A stretch of 19,072 nucleotides of DNA from Streptosporangiaceae bacterium (GCA_025934635.1 JAICWX010000162.1:1-19072), one strand, 5' to 3'; positions 1 to 7,535 are shown, numbered from the stretch's first letter. Translations and numbers: made by a program. Notes: generated by a model not told the origin, from the letters alone.

Positions 1-60
1 CAGGCGCCGCCGGCCCGGACGCTTCCCGTTCAGGCGCCGCCGGCCCGGACGCTTCCGGTT
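1..60. repeat. 30-bp tandem repeat in the mutY tail
   Basis: Two consecutive 30-bp units (1-30 and 31-60) differ at one position. A degenerate continuation is visible at 61-90. Read on the minus strand in the mutY frame, each unit encodes a decapeptide like EASGPAAPER. The array touches the window edge, so the copy number is unknown. The 30-bp period keeps the frame intact. Confidence 0.85.
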
Positions 61-961
61 CAGCCGCCGCGGATCCAGGCGCCGAACCGGGGAGGGCGAA
101 GCGCCCGTCCGGCAGCGGGTCCACCAAGCCGTCGGCGACCAGCCCGTCCAGCGCCCGTTCCAGTTGCTCCCGCCCCGGCCAGGCCGCGTCGAAGTCGGCC
201 CGGCGCACCGGGGCGTCGGCCTGGCGCAGGACCGCGAGCAGGCGGCCGCGGCACTGCCGGTCGGTTCCGTCGTACTTCTGCGTCCGCCGCCGGGCCGCCT
301 CGGGGTCCTCGGCCGGGCGGCCGGCCGTCAGCCAGGCGCAGTCCCGGGCCACCGGGCAGTCCTGGCAGCGCGGGCTGGCGGCCGTGCACACCAGCGCGCC
401 CAGTTCCATCACCGCGACCGCCCAGCGGGCCGCGGCCGCGGGCTCGGCGGGCAGCAGCGACTCGGCCAGCCGCCGCTCCGCTACCGACGGGGCGAGCGCG
501 GGCGCCGGCTGGCCGGAGACCAGCCGGGCCAGTACCCGCCGCACGTTCGTGTCGAGCACGGCGTGCCGCTGGCCGAACGCGAAGCTGGCCACGGCCGCGG
601 CGGTATAGCTGCCGACGCCCGGCAGCGCGAGCAGGGCGTCGAGGTCGGCGGGTACCGTCCCGCCGTGCCGCGCGGTTACCAGAACCGCCGTCTCGTGCAG
701 CCGCAGCGCGCGCCGCGGGTAGCCGAGCCTGCCCCACTGCCTGATCGCCTCGCCGGCCGGCTCGGCCGCGAGCGCGGCCGGGGTCGGCCACCGGGCCATC
801 CACTTGAGGTATTCGGGCAGGACCCGGGCTACCGGGGTCTGCTGCAGCATGAACTCGCTGACCAGCACGGCCCAGGGGGTCGCGCCGGGCGCGCGCCAGG
901 GCAGGTCCCGCGCATGGCGCGCATACCAGGCCAGCACCGGCTCGGCGTAGGTTGTCGGCAT
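1..961 (-). CDS. mutY: A/G-specific adenine glycosylase MutY (3' end outside window)
   Basis: Base-excision repair enzyme that removes adenine mispaired with 8-oxoguanine. The minus-strand frame reads MPTTYAEPVLAWYARHARDL and continues with the family's LPWR. The catalytic Glu is E36, just before MLQQTP (38-43). The helix-hairpin-helix ALPGVGSYTAAA is followed by the catalytic Asp D137 in LDTNVRR. The [4Fe-4S] cysteines are C192, C199, C202 and C208, with the expected C-X6-C-X2-C-X5-C spacing. About 320 residues are visible and the frame is still open at base 2, so the gene is cut by the window edge. Past about residue 285 it becomes an Ala/Pro/Glu-rich tail with a 10-residue repeat; no typical NUDIX-like C-terminal domain is evident. 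The start is ATG at 961, with a weak GGACGG four bases upstream; an in-frame ATG at 973 would add four residues. It is divergent from the membrane-protein gene at 1087. The family call is secure; the exact start is not. Confidence 0.95.
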   Translation of the reverse strand, partial: MPTTYAEPVLAWYARHARDLPWRAPGATPWAVLVSEFMLQQTPVARVLPEYLKWMARWPTPAALAAEPAGEAIRQWGRLGYPRRALRLHETAVLVTARHGGTVPADLDALLALPGVGSYTAAAVASFAFGQRHAVLDTNVRRVLARLVSGQPAPALAPSVAERRLAESLLPAEPAAAARWAVAVMELGALVCTAASPRCQDCPVARDCAWLTAGRPAEDPEAARRRTQKYDGTDRQCRGRLLAVLRQADAPVRRADFDAAWPGREQLERALDGLVADGLVDPLPDGRFALPGSAPGSAAAEPEASGPAAPEREASGPAAP

Positions 962-965
962 GATG

Positions 966-1020
966 CCGTCCATGGTGGCATGAGCACCGACCAAAAGGTC
1001 CCGTCCATGGCGGCACGAGC
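966..1020. repeat. Imperfect 20-bp direct repeat in the divergent mutY intergenic region
   Basis: Positions 966-985 and 1001-1020 match at 18 of 20 bases (CCGTCCATGGyGGCAyGAGC), with starts 35 bp apart. They lie upstream of mutY (minus) and upstream of the gene at 1087 (plus). They could be a duplicated regulatory site or a local duplication that also duplicated an ATG. The sequence alone does not decide. Confidence 0.4.
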
Positions 1021-1074
1021 GCAGAGCAAGGGCTTTGGCCGGCGGGTCTTCGTGCCTGCCCAGGTCGCAGCTTG

Positions 1075-1080
1075 CATACT
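1075..1080 (+). promoter_or_regulatory. Possible -10 element (CATACT) for the 1087 gene
   Basis: The hexamer CATACT ends six bases before the ATG at 1087, which is the spacing expected for a leaderless actinobacterial transcript. No Shine-Dalgarno sequence is visible before that ATG. No convincing -35 is seen. This is an inference from spacing only. Confidence 0.25.
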
Positions 1081-1086
1081 CTCCGT

Positions 1087-1950
1087 ATGGGTCAGGACAC
1101 GTACGGTTACGGCAATGATCGGGATAAGCCTGAGGCCTACCATCAGCCTCAGGGCCACCATCAGCCTGAGGACTACCAGTATGAGTCCGAGGCTTACCGG
1201 GGTCAGCCCGAGGCCTACTGGCGCCGGCGGGTGATCACCCTGTGCGCGGGCCTGACCGTGCTCGCGGTGCTCGCCTGGGCCTTCACCGGCAGCGGGAAGG
1301 CGCCCAGCGCGGCCCGGAAGGCCAGCCCGACGAGCAGTGCCCTGCCGGCCGCGGCCTACAGCGGTTCCCCGTCGGCACCGTCGACCCAGAGCGGATCCGC
1401 GTCCGCCCCGGCCGGCTCGGCCGCCTCCCTGCCGTTCCCCGCGGTCACGTCGGGCAGCGGCCAGCCGAAGAGTTCCGCGCCCAGCAAGAAGGCCGCGATC
1501 CGCGCGGCGGCGGCCGGAGCGGGGGCCGGCAACGCGCCCCCGGGCGGCGTCGAGCCGAACGGAAGCTGCGCTCCCGGCTCGGTGGTGCTCAGCCTGTTCA
1601 GCAGCCGGACCTCGTACTCGGCCGGCCAGCTGCCCGCGTTCCAGATCTACGCCGTCTCCACCGCGTCCCGGACGTGCTCCTTCGACGTCAGCCCGCACCG
1701 GCTGCACGTCCAGGTCACGTCCTCGGGCCGGGTCATCTGGGATTCGGCCGACTGCACCAAGGGCGAGCCGAACCGGTCCGTCCGCCTCCGCCGGGGCGTG
1801 CCGACCGAGGCGTCGGTCACCTGGCGCCGCAACATCAGCCTCCCCGGCTGCGTCACCGTGGCCTCGTCGGCCCGCGCGGGCAGCTACCAGGTCCAGGCCA
1901 GGGACGCCGCGGTGGCCAGCCCCGTCCGGAACTTCAAGCTCATCCACTAG
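1087..1950 (+). CDS. Single-pass membrane protein with extracytoplasmic Ig-like domain, function unknown
   Basis: Not recognised as a named family. The 287-residue protein has four parts. Residues 1-45 are a Tyr/Gln/Pro/Glu-rich cytoplasmic segment with repeated EAY and HQP motifs. One membrane helix lies at about 49-66, preceded by WRRR, so the positive-inside rule puts the N terminus in the cytoplasm. A Ser/Ala/Pro linker spans about 69-150. The C-terminal domain is rich in beta-strand character and carries Cys pairs (CAPGS, RTCSF, ADCTK, PGCVT), as in exported disulfide-bonded Ig-like domains. ATG at 1087 is preferred; an in-frame TTG at 1072 would add five residues. It converges on radA with a 48-bp gap. 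By position between mutY and radA it may correspond to the uncharacterised membrane protein Rv3587c of M. tuberculosis; this is synteny inference only. Confidence 0.8.
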   Translation: MGQDTYGYGNDRDKPEAYHQPQGHHQPEDYQYESEAYRGQPEAYWRRRVITLCAGLTVLAVLAWAFTGSGKAPSAARKASPTSSALPAAAYSGSPSAPSTQSGSASAPAGSAASLPFPAVTSGSGQPKSSAPSKKAAIRAAAAGAGAGNAPPGGVEPNGSCAPGSVVLSLFSSRTSYSAGQLPAFQIYAVSTASRTCSFDVSPHRLHVQVTSSGRVIWDSADCTKGEPNRSVRLRRGVPTEASVTWRRNISLPGCVTVASSARAGSYQVQARDAAVASPVRNFKLIH

Positions 1951-1998
1951 CGCCCCGAGCCCGCGAGTCCACTGGCGCCCCCAGCCTCGATAAGCGAC

Positions 1999-3420
1999 CT
2001 ACGGGTCGCCGCCCAGGACGGCCGAGAGCGCCTGGCGGATGTCATCCACCTCCTGCACCTGCATCAGGTGCGTAAGGCCGTCGGCGCGCTCCAGGGGCGC
2101 TCCTGAGGCCGCCGGCACGATGATGCGGCGGAAGCCCATCCGCTCGGCCTCGGCCAGCCGCCGCGGCAGCCCGGCCACCCGCCTGACCTCCCCGGCCAGC
2201 CCGACCTCGCCGATGGCCACCACCCCCGGCGGCACGCTCAGGTTGGCCGCCGAACTCGCCAGTGCCACCGCCACCGCCAGGTCCACCGACGGCTCGGTCA
2301 GCCGCACACCCCCCACCGTGGCCGCGTACACGTCCGACTTGCCCAGCTTGACCCCGGCCCGGCGCTGCAGGACGGCGAGAACCATGCCCACCCGGTTCCC
2401 GTCGAGCCCGGACGTCGTCCGCCGCGGCATCTCCAGCACCGAGGGCCCCACCAGCGCCTGCACCTCCGCGGGCAGCGCCCGGCGTCCCTCCAGCGTGATC
2501 GTCACGCAGGTGCCCGGCACCGGCTCGCGGTGCTGGGACACGAACAGCCCGCTCGGGTCGGCCAGCCCGATCAGGCCGTACTCGCCCAGGTCGAAGCAGC
2601 CCACCTCGTCGGTGGGGCCGTACCGGTTCTTCACCGACCGCACCATGCGCAGCTGCGAGTGCCGGTCGCCCTCGAAGTACAGCACCACGTCGACCAGGTG
2701 CTCGAGTGCCCGCGGCCCGGCCACCGAACCATCCTTGGTCACGTGCCCCACCAAGATGGTCGTCAGCGACCGCTCCTTGGCCACCGCGGTGAGCGCCGCC
2801 GCCACCTCCCGCACCTGGGTGATCCCGCCCGGCACCCCGTCGACCGAGGCGGCGGCGATGGTCTGCACCGAGTCGATGATCAGCAGCCGCGGCTGCACCT
2901 GGTCGACGTACCCGAGCACCACGTCGAGATCGGTCTCCGCGGCCAGGTAGAGCTGGTCGCTGACCGCCCCGATCCGGTCCGCCCGCAGCCGCACCTGGGC
3001 GGCCGACTCCTCGCCGGTCACGTACAGCACAGGCCCCGCCTCCGAGACGAGCGCGCCCGCCTCGAGCAGCAGCGTGGACTTGCCCACCCCCGGCTCGCCC
3101 GCCAGCAGCAGCACCGCGCCCGGCACCAGGCCGCCGCCGAGCACCCGGTCGAACTCGTCCATGCCGGTCGGCCGCGCGGCGGCGTCGGTCGCGTCGACCT
3201 TGCCGATCGGCAGCACCACGGCGCTGGGCTGGGCGCCCCCGGCCGTCAGCGAACCCCGCTGGACGGCCGCCCGCACCGACTCCCGGGAAGCCCGCGCCAG
3301 CCGCGGCGGCGCCCCCTCCTGGACCGTTCCCCAGGCCTGGCACTCACCGCACCGGCCGGCCCACTTGGCGGATTGCCACCCGCACTCGGTGCAGCGGTAG
3401 GCAGACGCCGATTTAGCCAT
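1999..3420 (-). CDS. radA: DNA repair protein RadA (Sms)
   Basis: RadA is a RecA-like ATPase and helicase that processes branched recombination intermediates. The 473-residue protein starts MAKSASAYRCTECGW at ATG 3420; the open frame runs further upstream, but the zinc finger normally sits at the very N terminus. Visible features are the zinc ribbon cysteines C10, C13, C24 and C27; Walker A GEPGVGKST at about 108-116; Walker B-type LLIIDSVQT at about 179-187; the RadA signature KNRYG at 264-268; and a Lon-protease-like C-terminal domain from about 300. Length is normal for the family. It is divergent from the isomerase gene at 3492 (71-bp gap). Its 3' side meets a convergent membrane-protein gene. 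disA, often directly downstream of radA in actinobacteria and Bacillus, is not there. Confidence 0.97.
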   Translation of the reverse strand: MAKSASAYRCTECGWQSAKWAGRCGECQAWGTVQEGAPPRLARASRESVRAAVQRGSLTAGGAQPSAVVLPIGKVDATDAAARPTGMDEFDRVLGGGLVPGAVLLLAGEPGVGKSTLLLEAGALVSEAGPVLYVTGEESAAQVRLRADRIGAVSDQLYLAAETDLDVVLGYVDQVQPRLLIIDSVQTIAAASVDGVPGGITQVREVAAALTAVAKERSLTTILVGHVTKDGSVAGPRALEHLVDVVLYFEGDRHSQLRMVRSVKNRYGPTDEVGCFDLGEYGLIGLADPSGLFVSQHREPVPGTCVTITLEGRRALPAEVQALVGPSVLEMPRRTTSGLDGNRVGMVLAVLQRRAGVKLGKSDVYAATVGGVRLTEPSVDLAVAVALASSAANLSVPPGVVAIGEVGLAGEVRRVAGLPRRLAEAERMGFRRIIVPAASGAPLERADGLTHLMQVQEVDDIRQALSAVLGGDP

Positions 3421-3491
3421 GCCCGCACCATAACCGAGGCCTCCGACAATCTCAGTAAGCTGGAGAGCGAACCGACGGAGGGAGCCAGGCA
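3421..3491. promoter_or_regulatory. Divergent intergenic region radA / isomerase
   Basis: These 71 bp must hold both promoters unless the genes are transcribed from further away. On the minus strand TATGGT (complement of 3427-3432) is a plausible radA -10 very close to the ATG. On the plus strand TAAGCT (3456-3461) is a plausible -10 for the isomerase. A strong Shine-Dalgarno GGAGGG (about 3478-3483) precedes the ATG at 3492. No clear -35 boxes are seen. Confidence 0.35.
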
Positions 3492-4319
3492 ATGAGCGGA
3501 AAGGTACCCGGCCCGCCTGTCGCCCTGTCGACGAGCTCGGTCTACCCCGAGCGCACCCCCGACGCTTTCGAGCTGGCCGCCCGGCTCGGCTACGACGGCG
3601 TCGAGGTCATGGTCTACACCGACCCGGTCAGCCAGGAAGCCGACGCCCTCAGAAGGCTCAGCGACTACCACCAGCTCCCCATCGTGTCCGTGCACGCGCC
3701 GAACCTGCTGCTCACCCAGCGGGTCTGGGGCCGCGACCCGTGGGAGAAACTGCGCCGAGCCCAGGAACTAGCCGAACGGGTCGGCGCCCGCGCCGTCGTC
3801 CTGCACCCCCCGTTCCGCTGGCAGCGCGAGTACGTCCGCGGCTTCGAGAAGGGGCTGGCCGCGATGGCCGAGGAGACCGACGTCATCTTCGCCGTCGAGA
3901 ACATGTACCAGCTGCACGCGGGCGGCAGCGAGGTGGTGCCGTACGCCCCGCACTGGGACCCGACCGCGCTCGACGTGCCCAACGTCACGCTGGACCTGTC
4001 CCACACCGCCGCCTCCGGCTCCGACGCGCTGATCATGGCCACCGAGCTCGGCAGCCGCCTGGCCCACGTGCACCTGGCCGACGGCAGCGGCTCGGGCGGC
4101 CCGGTGCCCGACGAGCACCTGGTGCCCGGCCGCGGCACCCAGCCCTGCGCCGAGCTGCTCAGCCTGCTGCCGGGGTCCCGGTATCCCGGCGCGGTGGTGG
4201 TCGAGGTGAAGACCAACCGGGCGGCCACCCGGGAGGACCGGATCACCGACCTGGCCGAGTCGCTCGCCTTCGCCCGCCAGCACCTAGCCGTCGCGGCCGG
4301 TTCAGCCGGCCGGGGGTAG
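3492..4319 (+). CDS. Sugar phosphate isomerase/epimerase-like TIM-barrel protein
   Basis: Belongs to the xylose isomerase-like / AP-endonuclease-2 TIM-barrel superfamily, which binds divalent metal and acts on sugars or sugar-like substrates. The 275-residue protein shows the barrel strand-end motifs in order: GYDGVEVM (33-40), VHAPN with H68, LHPP with H105, VENM with E136, LDLSH with D168 and H171, HVHLAD with H192, H194 and D197, and VVVEVK with E239. E136, D168/H171 and E239 are the likely metal ligands by analogy. A strong GGAGGG Shine-Dalgarno supports the ATG. The stop lies 10 nt before the BKACE start, so the two are probably co-transcribed. The actual substrate cannot be read from sequence. 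Confidence 0.85.
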   Translation: MSGKVPGPPVALSTSSVYPERTPDAFELAARLGYDGVEVMVYTDPVSQEADALRRLSDYHQLPIVSVHAPNLLLTQRVWGRDPWEKLRRAQELAERVGARAVVLHPPFRWQREYVRGFEKGLAAMAEETDVIFAVENMYQLHAGGSEVVPYAPHWDPTALDVPNVTLDLSHTAASGSDALIMATELGSRLAHVHLADGSGSGGPVPDEHLVPGRGTQPCAELLSLLPGSRYPGAVVVEVKTNRAATREDRITDLAESLAFARQHLAVAAGSAGRG

Positions 4320-4329
4320 TGTCCCGTTC

Positions 4330-5148
4330 ATGACGAGCACCCTGATCACGGTGGCGCCGACCGGCGCCGAGGCGAGCAAGGCGGCGGCCCCCGCCCTCCC
4401 GGTGACGCTGGACGAGCTGGTCGTCACGGCCAAGGAGTGCGAGGCGGCCGGCGCGGCGGTTATCCACATCCACATCAGGGACGGCGAGGCCCAGCCGACG
4501 CTGGACGTGAGCAGGCTCACCGACACGGTGGCGGCCGTGCGCGAGAGCACCAGCCTGATCGTCCAGCTGTCCACCGGCGGCGCGGTGACCGACAGCTTCG
4601 ACCGCCGGCTGGCGGTGCTCGACGCCGCGCCGGACGCGTGCTCGCTGACCTGCGGCACCGTCAACTTCGGCGACGACGTGTTCATGAACCCGTGGCCGTT
4701 CATCAAGGACCTGTACCAGCTGACCCAGGAGCGGCAGGTGGTCCCCGAGTTCGAGCTGTTCGACCTCGGTCACGTCGCCACCCTGCACCGGCTGCTGGCC
4801 GAGTTCGGCCCGCCGGCCGGCGGCCACGTGCACTGCGACCTGGTGATGGGCGTACCCGGCGGGATGGCGGGCGACGTGGCCACGCTGGCCGCGGCCGCCG
4901 CGGCGCTGCCCGCGGGCGCGACCTGGTCCGCGACCGGCATCGGGCGGGCCACGCTGCCGGTGATGCTCGGCGCCCTCGGCGCCGGCGGCCACCTGCGCGT
5001 CGGCATGGAGGACACCCTCACCTTCTCCCGCGGCCGCCCCGTCGCCCGCAACGCCGAACTGGTCGAGCGCGCCGCCGAACTGGCCCGCCTCGCCCAGCGC
5101 CCCCCGATGCCCCCCGCCGAAGCCCGCTCCTTCCTCGCCCTCCCGTAG
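4330..5148 (+). CDS. BKACE family beta-keto acid cleavage enzyme (DUF849)
   Basis: The family is zinc-dependent and condenses a beta-keto acid with acetyl-CoA, giving a CoA ester and acetoacetate; the founding member is 3-keto-5-aminohexanoate cleavage enzyme (Kce) of lysine fermentation. The 272-residue protein carries the signature HIHIRD (46-51) with zinc ligands H46 and H48, the ELFDLGH motif, the HCDLVMGVPGG segment and RVGMEDT near the C terminus. The length is typical. It starts 10 nt after the isomerase stop; the Shine-Dalgarno is only a G-run overlapping the upstream stop region. No lysine-fermentation partners (kdd, kal, aminomutases) are in the window, so a Kce role is unlikely and another keto acid is more plausible. 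Family call firm, substrate unknown. Confidence 0.9.
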   Translation: MTSTLITVAPTGAEASKAAAPALPVTLDELVVTAKECEAAGAAVIHIHIRDGEAQPTLDVSRLTDTVAAVRESTSLIVQLSTGGAVTDSFDRRLAVLDAAPDACSLTCGTVNFGDDVFMNPWPFIKDLYQLTQERQVVPEFELFDLGHVATLHRLLAEFGPPAGGHVHCDLVMGVPGGMAGDVATLAAAAAALPAGATWSATGIGRATLPVMLGALGAGGHLRVGMEDTLTFSRGRPVARNAELVERAAELARLAQRPPMPPAEARSFLALP

Positions 5149-5249
5149 AAACCCCGATCCAGGCTGCGGGTTCCGGAGACTTCGGTCCATTAGGTACCGA
5201 ACGGGGCCGGCGCTTCCCCCAGTTCTCAGGTGCCTGCCGGGGTTCCGAG
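5149..5249. terminator. Region after the BKACE gene with a short inverted repeat (candidate terminator)
   Basis: TTCGGT (5181-5186) and ACCGAA (5196-5201) form a perfect 6-bp inverted repeat with a 9-nt loop, 32 bp after the BKACE stop. There is no T-run, as is usual for high-GC actinobacterial hairpins. The stem is short, so the terminator role is tentative. Nothing else is seen in this stretch. Confidence 0.35.
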
Positions 5250-5285
5250 GGGTGCTTGCTTGGGGGTTTGCAGTTGCAAGCACCC
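5250..5285. promoter_or_regulatory. 10-bp perfect inverted repeat upstream of the XRE regulator
   Basis: GGGTGCTTGC (5250-5259) and GCAAGCACCC (5276-5285) are perfect complements separated by 16 bp. The right arm ends 17 nt before the XRE start. A second, nested element TTGCA-GT-TGCAA (5268-5279) overlaps the right arm. The placement suits an operator for autoregulation by the downstream regulator, or a 5'-UTR hairpin if transcription begins upstream. No -10 is certain. Confidence 0.5.
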
Positions 5286-5302
5286 GGTGGCACACTGGAA
5301 GA

Positions 5303-5839
5303 ATGCCTAACGTGAACGTGAACTCCATCGGTGAGTACATCAGGCAGCAGCGGGAGCAGGCGAAGATCTCGATGCGCCAGCTGGCGCAGAACGCCGGGGT
5401 GTCCAACCCGTACCTGAGCCAGATCGAGCGCGGCCTGCGCAAGCCCAGCGCCGACATCCTGCAGCAGCTCGCCAAGGGGCTGCGGATCTCCGCGGAAGCG
5501 CTGTACGTGCAGGCCGGGATCCTGGAGGACCGCTCGCCCGACTCGGGGGTGCGGGCCGCGCTGCTGGCCGAACCGGAGCTCACCGAGCGGCAGAAGCAGG
5601 TGCTGATCGAGATCTACGAGTCGTTCCGGCGCGAGAACGGCATCACCGACGGCGCCGCGACCGACGACGACAGGAGCCCGGCCGCACTGACCGGCGGGGC
5701 ACCCGGCTCGGAAGCGGATACCCTGGCCGTAGCCATGGAAATCGGTGCCGAGGACAGCGACCCGGAGGAGACCGGGAAGCCGGACAAAACGGCCTGGCGG
5801 ACCGCCACCGGTACCGATTCCGACAGCGTCTCCGATTAG
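5303..5839 (+). CDS. XRE-family transcriptional regulator
   Basis: DNA-binding regulator of 178 residues. The N-terminal HTH_3 (Cro/CI-type) domain spans about 9-65, with helix-turn-helix MRQLAQNAGVSNPYLSQIER (24-43) and the conserved GLRKPS that follows. A helical segment containing TERQKQVLIEIYESFRRENG follows, then an acidic, probably disordered tail of about 65 residues ending in SDSVSD. The ATG at 5303 is preferred over upstream in-frame starts because the fold begins there and GGAAG sits just upstream. The next gene is DUF2516, 13 nt downstream, the same pair order as Rv0474...Rv0476 in M. tuberculosis; hbhA, which lies between them there, is absent here. The perfect inverted repeat just upstream suggests autoregulation. 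Target genes are unknown. Confidence 0.93.
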   Translation: MPNVNVNSIGEYIRQQREQAKISMRQLAQNAGVSNPYLSQIERGLRKPSADILQQLAKGLRISAEALYVQAGILEDRSPDSGVRAALLAEPELTERQKQVLIEIYESFRRENGITDGAATDDDRSPAALTGGAPGSEADTLAVAMEIGAEDSDPEETGKPDKTAWRTATGTDSDSVSD

Positions 5840-5852
5840 GTAGCGTGATCCC

Positions 5853-6194
5853 GTGCCTAGCTACAGCTCCTACAGCGTAATCGACTGGTTCTTCCTGGCC
5901 CTGTCCGCCGCGGCGTTCGTCGTCGAGGTGTGGGCCTTCATCGACGCCATCACGCGGCCGGGCCCGGCTTTCGCCGCCAACGGCAAGCTGACCAAGCAGC
6001 TCTGGCTGATCATCCTCGGCGTGGCCGCCGTGATCGGGTTCGGCGGGGCACTCGGCAAGCTCAGCGTGATCAGCATCCTGCCGGTCGTGGCGTTCGTGGC
6101 GGCGGCCGTCTACCTGGCCGACGTGCGCCCCAAAGTTCGCAGCTTCCCCAAGAACCGCAGCAGCACCAGCTCCGGCCCCTACGGCCCCTGGTAA
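5853..6194 (+). CDS. DUF2516 family membrane protein
   Basis: Small integral membrane protein of unknown function, widespread in actinobacteria. The 113-residue protein has three predicted helices at about 10-30, 48-66 and 70-88. A short loop ITRPGPAFAANGKLTK lies between the first two; a hydrophilic Ser/Arg/Lys-rich tail with DVRPKVR follows the third. The GTG start lies 13 nt after the XRE stop, so co-transcription is likely; the Shine-Dalgarno is weak. It converges on the M56 peptidase gene with an 11-bp gap and no evident terminator. Family call from the helix pattern, loop motif and gene neighbourhood. Confidence 0.85.
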   Translation: MPSYSSYSVIDWFFLALSAAAFVVEVWAFIDAITRPGPAFAANGKLTKQLWLIILGVAAVIGFGGALGKLSVISILPVVAFVAAAVYLADVRPKVRSFPKNRSSTSSGPYGPW

Positions 6195-6205
6195 CCAGCC
6201 GGGGC

Positions 6206-7162
6206 TCAGATCACCAGGAGCGTGATCGGGGCGGCGACCAGCAGCGCGGCGGCCAGGCAGATGCCCACGAACGCGGCGGCCGGCAGCGGCCGGACCGGAT
6301 GCAGGAGCCGGGTGACCCGGGCGGCCACCTCGCCCTCGCCGGCCGCCAGCGCGCCCGCGGGCGCCGGGCAGACCCCGGCCGTGCCGAACCGCGCCAGGGC
6401 GGTGACCAGTTCGCGGGCCGGGCGGCCGCGCAGCGCGCGGTCGTCGGCCAGCATCTCGACCAGCAGCGCCACCGCGCGGTGGGCATCGGTGCAGGTCGAC
6501 GAGCGGGGGAAGGCGCGCCGCAGCGCGGTGAACGGCAGCAGCACCAGGTCGTGGCGCTCCCGCAGGTGGGCCCGCTCGTGCGCGAGCACGGCGGCCAGTT
6601 CGCGGCGGCCGAGCAGCTCGAGGGTGCCGACGCTGACCACGATCCGGGACCGCAGCCCGGGCAGGCAGTAGGCGGCCGCGCTCGGGTAGTCGACGACGAG
6701 CGCGCCCGGTACCTTCGGATCGCCGTGCGCGAGCAGCGTGAGCAGCGTCCGCTGCCGCCGCCGGGCCTGCAGCGCCGCCGCCAGCGCGGCCAGCAGGACC
6801 CAGCACAGCAGCGTGAGCAGGGCCAGCCCGGCCGCCAGGCAGGCCAGCCGGACCGCGAGGATGACGGCACCGCCGGCCGGCCGCAGGCCGAACATGGCGG
6901 CCATGCCGACGGCGTCGCCGTCACGGAGCAAGGCGGCCGCGCGCAGCACCGAACGCACCAGGCCGCCGTTGCTGGCCGGCAGGGCCAGGCCGATCAGGGT
7001 GCCGACGGTGGCCAGGCCGGAGGCCAGGCCCAGCGCCTGCCACAGCAAGATGGCAGCCGCCGGCGATCGCCGGGGCCAGCTGGCCCGGGGCAGCGCCGAG
7101 GCGCCGAGTGCGCTCGTAACGGCTACTACGGCGAGCAGCGCCGCGTCGTCAAGTCCGGTCAT
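6206..7162 (-). CDS. M56 (BlaR1/MecR1-type) membrane metallopeptidase
   Basis: Integral membrane zinc protease whose family members cleave a partner BlaI-type repressor. The 318-residue protein has N-terminal hydrophobic segments (about 5-25, 37-62 and 98-131), a cytoplasmic loop with the zinc motif HERAH (195-199), a probable third ligand E236 in EMLAD, and a last helix at about 295-317. The protein ends right after this helix. The extracellular penicillin-binding sensor domain of true BlaR1/MecR1 is therefore missing and the inducing signal is unlikely to be sensed in the same way. Its ATG lies inside the end of the repressor gene (14-nt overlap), showing tight coupling. No beta-lactamase is in the window. 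Confidence 0.9.
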   Translation of the reverse strand: MTGLDDAALLAVVAVTSALGASALPRASWPRRSPAAAILLWQALGLASGLATVGTLIGLALPASNGGLVRSVLRAAALLRDGDAVGMAAMFGLRPAGGAVILAVRLACLAAGLALLTLLCWVLLAALAAALQARRRQRTLLTLLAHGDPKVPGALVVDYPSAAAYCLPGLRSRIVVSVGTLELLGRRELAAVLAHERAHLRERHDLVLLPFTALRRAFPRSSTCTDAHRAVALLVEMLADDRALRGRPARELVTALARFGTAGVCPAPAGALAAGEGEVAARVTRLLHPVRPLPAAAFVGICLAAALLVAAPITLLVI

Positions 7163-7535
7163 CTCCCTCGCCGCTGCCTTCGATCATTTCCAGGGCGTCG
7201 CGCAACACGCCGGCCTCGCTACCCGAAACGGACTGGGCAAACCGGGTCAGTGCTGCGGTCCGGTCACCCGTCTGTTCCAGCGCGGTCAGCATGAGCTCGG
7301 TCACGTAAGTCTCGCGGGTAGCGGCGGGGCAGTAACGCCAGGCGCGCCCATCGCGCTCCCGCCTGGCGAAGCCCTTTTTCGCGAGCCTGTCGAGCACCGT
7401 CATAACGGTGGTATGAGCTAGATTACGCTCGGTCAGCCTAGCACTGACCTCGCGCACGGTGAGAGAAGAGTTCGTATCCCAGAGCACGTCCATGATGGCG
7501 CGCTCGAGTTCACCCAACCGGTTCACGGTCGTCAA
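7149..7535 (-). CDS. BlaI/MecI/CopY-family transcriptional repressor
   Basis: Winged-helix repressor of 128 residues, normally a dimer inactivated by proteolysis by an M56 partner. The sequence has the family's LGELERAIMDVLW start, the recognition region LTERNLAHTTVMTVLDRLAK, the wing KGFARRERDGRAWRY and a helical C-terminal dimerisation region. It starts with TTG at 7535: GGGGG sits four bases upstream and the protein begins MTTVNRLGELE, matching the family start. The M56 peptidase gene overlaps its 3' end. Upstream, the 64-bp gap to the YbjN gene on the same strand could hold its own promoter. A short palindrome CATTCCAATG (7553-7562) is there, but no classic TACA-N-TGTA operator is found. 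Targets unknown. Confidence 0.92.
   Translation of the reverse strand: MTTVNRLGELERAIMDVLWDTNSSLTVREVSARLTERNLAHTTVMTVLDRLAKKGFARRERDGRAWRYCPAATRETYVTELMLTALEQTGDRTAALTRFAQSVSGSEAGVLRDALEMIEGSGEGDDRT

Noticed and set aside
829..1947. 372-residue minus-strand open frame opposite the membrane-protein gene
   Set aside because: Low-complexity shadow. The plus-strand frame shows a proper membrane helix and exported domain, and the shadow overlaps mutY in another frame.
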